From Pleurotus ostreatus/Saccharomyces cerevisiae fusant (Eukaryota; Opisthokonta), in contig JAMQCK010001270.1 in the NCBI GenBank assembly GCA_024196135.1, positions 1 to 10,200 on the forward strand: a DNA stretch of 10,200 bases, in the 5' to 3' direction. The position numbers were made by a program, and so were the translations under genes. The notes below the pieces were generated by a model that saw only the letters and a list, made by a program, of their open reading frames with translations, was not told the DNA's origin and made no database searches. This document shows positions 7,386 to 10,200 of this stretch, piece after piece (within the stretch, counting starts at the first letter, position 1; each line of letters begins with the position of its first letter).

Positions 7386-9918
7386 TCACCAGTTGACAGT
7401 GGTATCTTTGCCCAGGATGATGTCGGCGGCCTTCTGCGCGACGGCGTCTGGGGAGGGCGTTAGTCAGGTCCATCGGCAAACAGGCCTTCGGACGTACAAG
7501 CAGCGGGCATCGTGTGCGCCGTGATGGGCATGGGGAGGATTGAGACGTCGATGACACGCAGGTTTTTGGTGCCGTAGACCCTGCTCAACATTAGCCTCCT
7601 ACCACATTCTAATAACAAACCTACTCACTGAAGTTTGTTATCCACGACACCACCGAGCGCGCGCGGCAACATAGACGAGCTGCCCAACCAATGCGAGGCA
7701 CCATAAGCAGTCGATCTGTACCACTCGGCCCAGTCGTCGTCCGTCGCGTTCTGGGGGAGGTCGACGTACGGGTCGCTGACGACCTGCTGGAACGGCGCCG
7801 TCGTGAACATTGAGCGCGCTTTCTTGGCGACGGTGACGGCTACGGACAGGTCAAAGTCGTCGGAGAGCAGGCGCGGGGTGATGGCGGGCTCAGCGAATGG
7901 CTAAGTGCATTGGTCAGGAGAGCAATGACGGAAGTCTGCAACGAGGACGCACGTCGCTGCTGTTGATGTGCACATAGCCACGAGAGAACGGCATGAGCGG
8001 CCAGAACACGGTGGTCAGCACGCCCGGGTAGCTCTCGCCAACTGCAGGAACCCAGTCAGCCACTATCTCCACTTCCACACCCGCACACACTTACCAACTT
8101 CCGCAATCGGCAACTTCTCCTTCAGCACCAGGTACGACTGGGCCGTGAAGACCGCCAGCGCGCTCTCAATAGAAACCATCGCCCCAGCCTTCACCGCCTC
8201 AATCGCCTTCGGCACCAACCCAAAGCCCAGTTCCATCGACTTGCGCGCCACATCTACGAAGATATCAATCAATCTTTGGCCCCCAAACCACACCCGAAGA
8301 CCACTCACCCCACCCAAACACCTCATCCATACTCACCAGCGAAATCACCGGCGCAAACATGTTCACGTTATCAATGAGGCCCGTATTCGTCGCATTCGCA
8401 TCGTTCACGAGCGCGGTCGCGCCAGTTCCGGGCTGGTCCTGGAGGTTGCGGCCGACGGCGGGGAGGTCGACGAGTGTCTCGATGCCGAACTGCGACAGGA
8501 TCTTCTTGTCGCCGACGCCCGAGTGCTCGAGGATAGGAGGGGTCTGGGAGAGGTAGGGTTAGGTGATGGTTCAAGCTTCATACCACAGCCATAAAGCAAC
8601 TCACAGCCAAGCTCCCCGCAGCGAGCAGGACCTCCTTGTTCGCGGTCGCCGTGAACGTCTGACCGCCCGTCGCAGGCCCGAACTGGACCCCAGTGGCCTT
8701 CACATCCCCGTCGAAGTTGACCTTCAGGACTTTCTGCAATCCACACCCACATCAGCGCCCACCTCCCAACTTCTGAAAAAACACACATACATGCCCATGC
8801 AACACCGTCAACGCCGGCCTCTGCTGGTCCTCCGCATACAAAAACGCATGCGCCGCCGACGACCGCCTAATCACATTCGTCTCCGTCGAATTATCATTCC
8901 ACGCCGTCCACGCCGTCGAGCCCAGCACCGAGTAGTCCCTGTCACTGAGGTCAAGCGACAGCGTCAAACCCTGGAAGACCGTCGACATCGCCGCCTTGTA
9001 CAGCTGCTGCCCGACGGGGATGCGCATGGGGTCAGGGAAGGAGACGTTCACGGGGCCGTCGTAGCCGTGGAGGCTGGGGACGAGGGTCGCGCCCTCGGCG
9101 GCCTGCTCGGCGTTTGGGAGGTGGTAGTTCTCGACGGCGGTCATGTAGCTATGCGTAGGGTCAGCGGATGTTGGAATGAATGTCAAGTAGGGTGGCATAC
9201 GGATACAGTGTATCGCAATTCCATCCCTTCGCACCAAGAGCCTCAAGCGCGTCCAGCTCGGGCTTGGTAGGATGGAACCACTACCCGAAGAATTAGCAAC
9301 GCTCACACCCAACAACACAGCCCACATACCACCATCCCATTAATCGACGAGCTGCCGCCCACACAGCGCTACACATCCCATCAGCCTCCCCTACACAACA
9401 CACATCCTGCCAAAGCCACACGCACGCCACTATCAATCTTCCAGCTCAGCGCAGTCCCGTTCTCCGCGAGCGCATCGTCTAGCCCGAGTGTGTCAGTGGA
9501 GCGCGCGATCGCTGGGGTAGGGGATGGAGGACACACATTTCCAATTGCACTCCTCGGCCGTGATGTTGTTGCGGTCGGGGGCGACGTCGATGGGCTCGAC
9601 GCCGCGCGAATCGGGTCCGGCTTCGACGACGAGGACGGCTGGGAGGGTGGGAGGGAGGTCAGTGGCGCACACAAGCAGGTAGGGGGGAATAGACGTACAA
9701 TGACCCTCCGCCGAGAGCTTGTTCGCGACGACCAAGCCGGTTAGGCCTCCTCCGGCGATGATCTACGAGTTGGTCAGCTCTCCTGTCCCACTGCGAACTC
9801 GAGCACGCACATAGTCAAAGGCCTGGTCAGCGGCCACGGAGGAGTCGCCCGTTATAGTGGTTTGACCATAGACGATGAAGGGAGCCGTGCATAGCACGGC
9901 CATAAACGAGCGACGCAT
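7386..9918 (-). CDS. secreted GMC flavoprotein oxidoreductase, glucose oxidase/dehydrogenase-like (14 exons)
   Basis: Minus-strand exons are 9918-9811, 9762-9699, 9638-9537, 9478-9426, 9368-9330, 9280-9201, 9148-8791, 8733-8605, 8543-8309, 8253-8095, 8041-7953, 7900-7629, 7580-7498 and 7447-7386, giving 610 aa. All 13 introns are GT-AG, 48-61 bp. Residues 1-18 look like a signal peptide (MRRSFMAVLC..., cut near YG-QT). FDYIIAGGGLTGL (34-46) and E63 of VEAG form the FAD/ADP-binding fold. GMC signature 1 is residues 109-132 (GRCVGGSSSINGMVWFHP core) and signature 2 is 308-322 (GSLATPPILEHSGVG). H542 (ASHWLG) and H585 (ITAHTM) are the expected catalytic pair, 43 residues apart as in Aspergillus glucose oxidase. 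Several NXS/T sites (N82, N98, N183, N235) fit secretion. The enzyme should oxidise a sugar or alcohol with FAD, passing electrons to oxygen (giving H2O2) or quinones, in the CAZy AA3_2 group. The substrate cannot be told by eye. C144 replaces the Trp usual in the GWNWD motif. Confidence 0.95.
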
Positions 9919-9978
9919 CGTACAAGGGAAGGGGGAGGGAGGAAGCGCGAGGCGTGTGCGCGCCACGGCCGCAAGCGC

Positions 9979-9986
9979 CTTATAAG
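9979..9986 (-). promoter_or_regulatory. TATA box of the GMC oxidoreductase gene
   Basis: CTTATAAG lies about 61-68 bp upstream of the GMC ATG and reads TTATAAGG on the minus strand. Its distance and sequence fit a fungal TATA box, with a short 5' UTR expected between it and the start codon. Confidence 0.55.
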
Positions 9987-10200
9987 AGATAGCCCGTCCG
10001 TGCGGTAGGTATCGGCCCGTCGATGGCCCACGCCGCGCGCTCAGCCTGGCTCCCGCAGCGGTGCGACTTTGAATATGTTGCTAACGCGAGACGGAAGCAT
10101 GGCCATGCGCGCCGCGGCGGTATGTTCGCGAAGTCCGGGCCCCGCAGAGCACGACTGAGAGGGAGGGAAGCGTCGACATCAGGCTGCCGCTCCGACTTTG
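9987..10200 (-). promoter_or_regulatory. upstream region of the GMC oxidoreductase gene
   Basis: This GC-rich stretch runs to the window edge and contains no convincing coding sequence on either strand. It holds a perfect 12-bp palindrome, GCATGGCCATGC at 10097-10108, and one minus-strand GCGGGG (10145-10140) that fits the CreA/Mig1 consensus SYGGRG. A single hexamer in GC-rich DNA is expected by chance, so carbon-catabolite control is only a possibility. Confidence 0.35.

Noticed and set aside
8563..9270. 235-codon Arg/His-rich open frame on the plus strand
   Set aside because: It is antisense to GMC exons that carry conserved motifs, and it runs through their introns.
7386..9918. Assignment as cellobiose dehydrogenase or aryl-alcohol oxidase
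   Set aside because: No cytochrome domain is present, and cellobiose dehydrogenase has Asn where this protein has the second catalytic His. The N-terminal FAD motif matches glucose-oxidase-like enzymes better than aryl-alcohol oxidase.
10140..10145. CreA/Mig1 site controlling the GMC gene
   Set aside because: A single six-base match in GC-rich DNA is too likely by chance to be called as a site.

Overview
The window looks like nuclear DNA of a filamentous basidiomycete, most likely a wood- or litter-decay Agaricomycete. The reasons are protein families typical of that group (a BTB protein with a Cys-rich tail, divergent F-box proteins, a secreted GMC oxidoreductase), many very short GT-AG introns (47-86 bp) with CTNAY-like branch motifs, and GC-rich coding sequence. 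The species cannot be named from the sequence alone. No tRNA, rRNA, CRISPR or transposon gene was seen.

I assembled four protein-coding genes by hand, joining exons where splice signals, reading frame and family or paralogue similarity agreed. (1) 54-1159, minus: a BTB/POZ protein, 3 exons, 331 aa. (2) 1376-4144, plus: F-box gene A, 8 exons, 774 aa. (3) 4405-6949, minus: F-box gene B, 8 exons, 729 aa. (4) 7386-9918, minus: a secreted glucose-oxidase-like GMC oxidoreductase, 14 exons, 610 aa, with both GMC signatures and the catalytic His-His pair. The BTB gene and gene A diverge from a 216-bp spacer. Genes A and B converge, with 260 bp between stop codons. B and the GMC gene point the same way, separated by about 440 bp holding a small degenerate tandem repeat and a 14-bp palindrome.

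The most notable structure is the A/B pair. They are tail-to-tail paralogues sharing all seven intron positions and phases (0,2,0,2,0,2,2), and two exons have identical lengths (181 and 71 bp). Their protein sequences are strongly diverged. Each gene appears to encode two successive F-box modules in one polypeptide. In both copies an intron sits exactly at the module junction, and retaining it would stop translation just after module 1. Copy B also appears to use a GC-AG intron.

Functional reading: three adjacent genes encode putative cullin-RING ligase substrate adaptors (BTB for CUL3, F-box for SCF) from families known to be expanded in Agaricomycetes. The fourth is an extracellular flavoenzyme likely to be part of the lignocellulose or peroxide-generating secretome. 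Nothing in the sequence shows that the four form one pathway.
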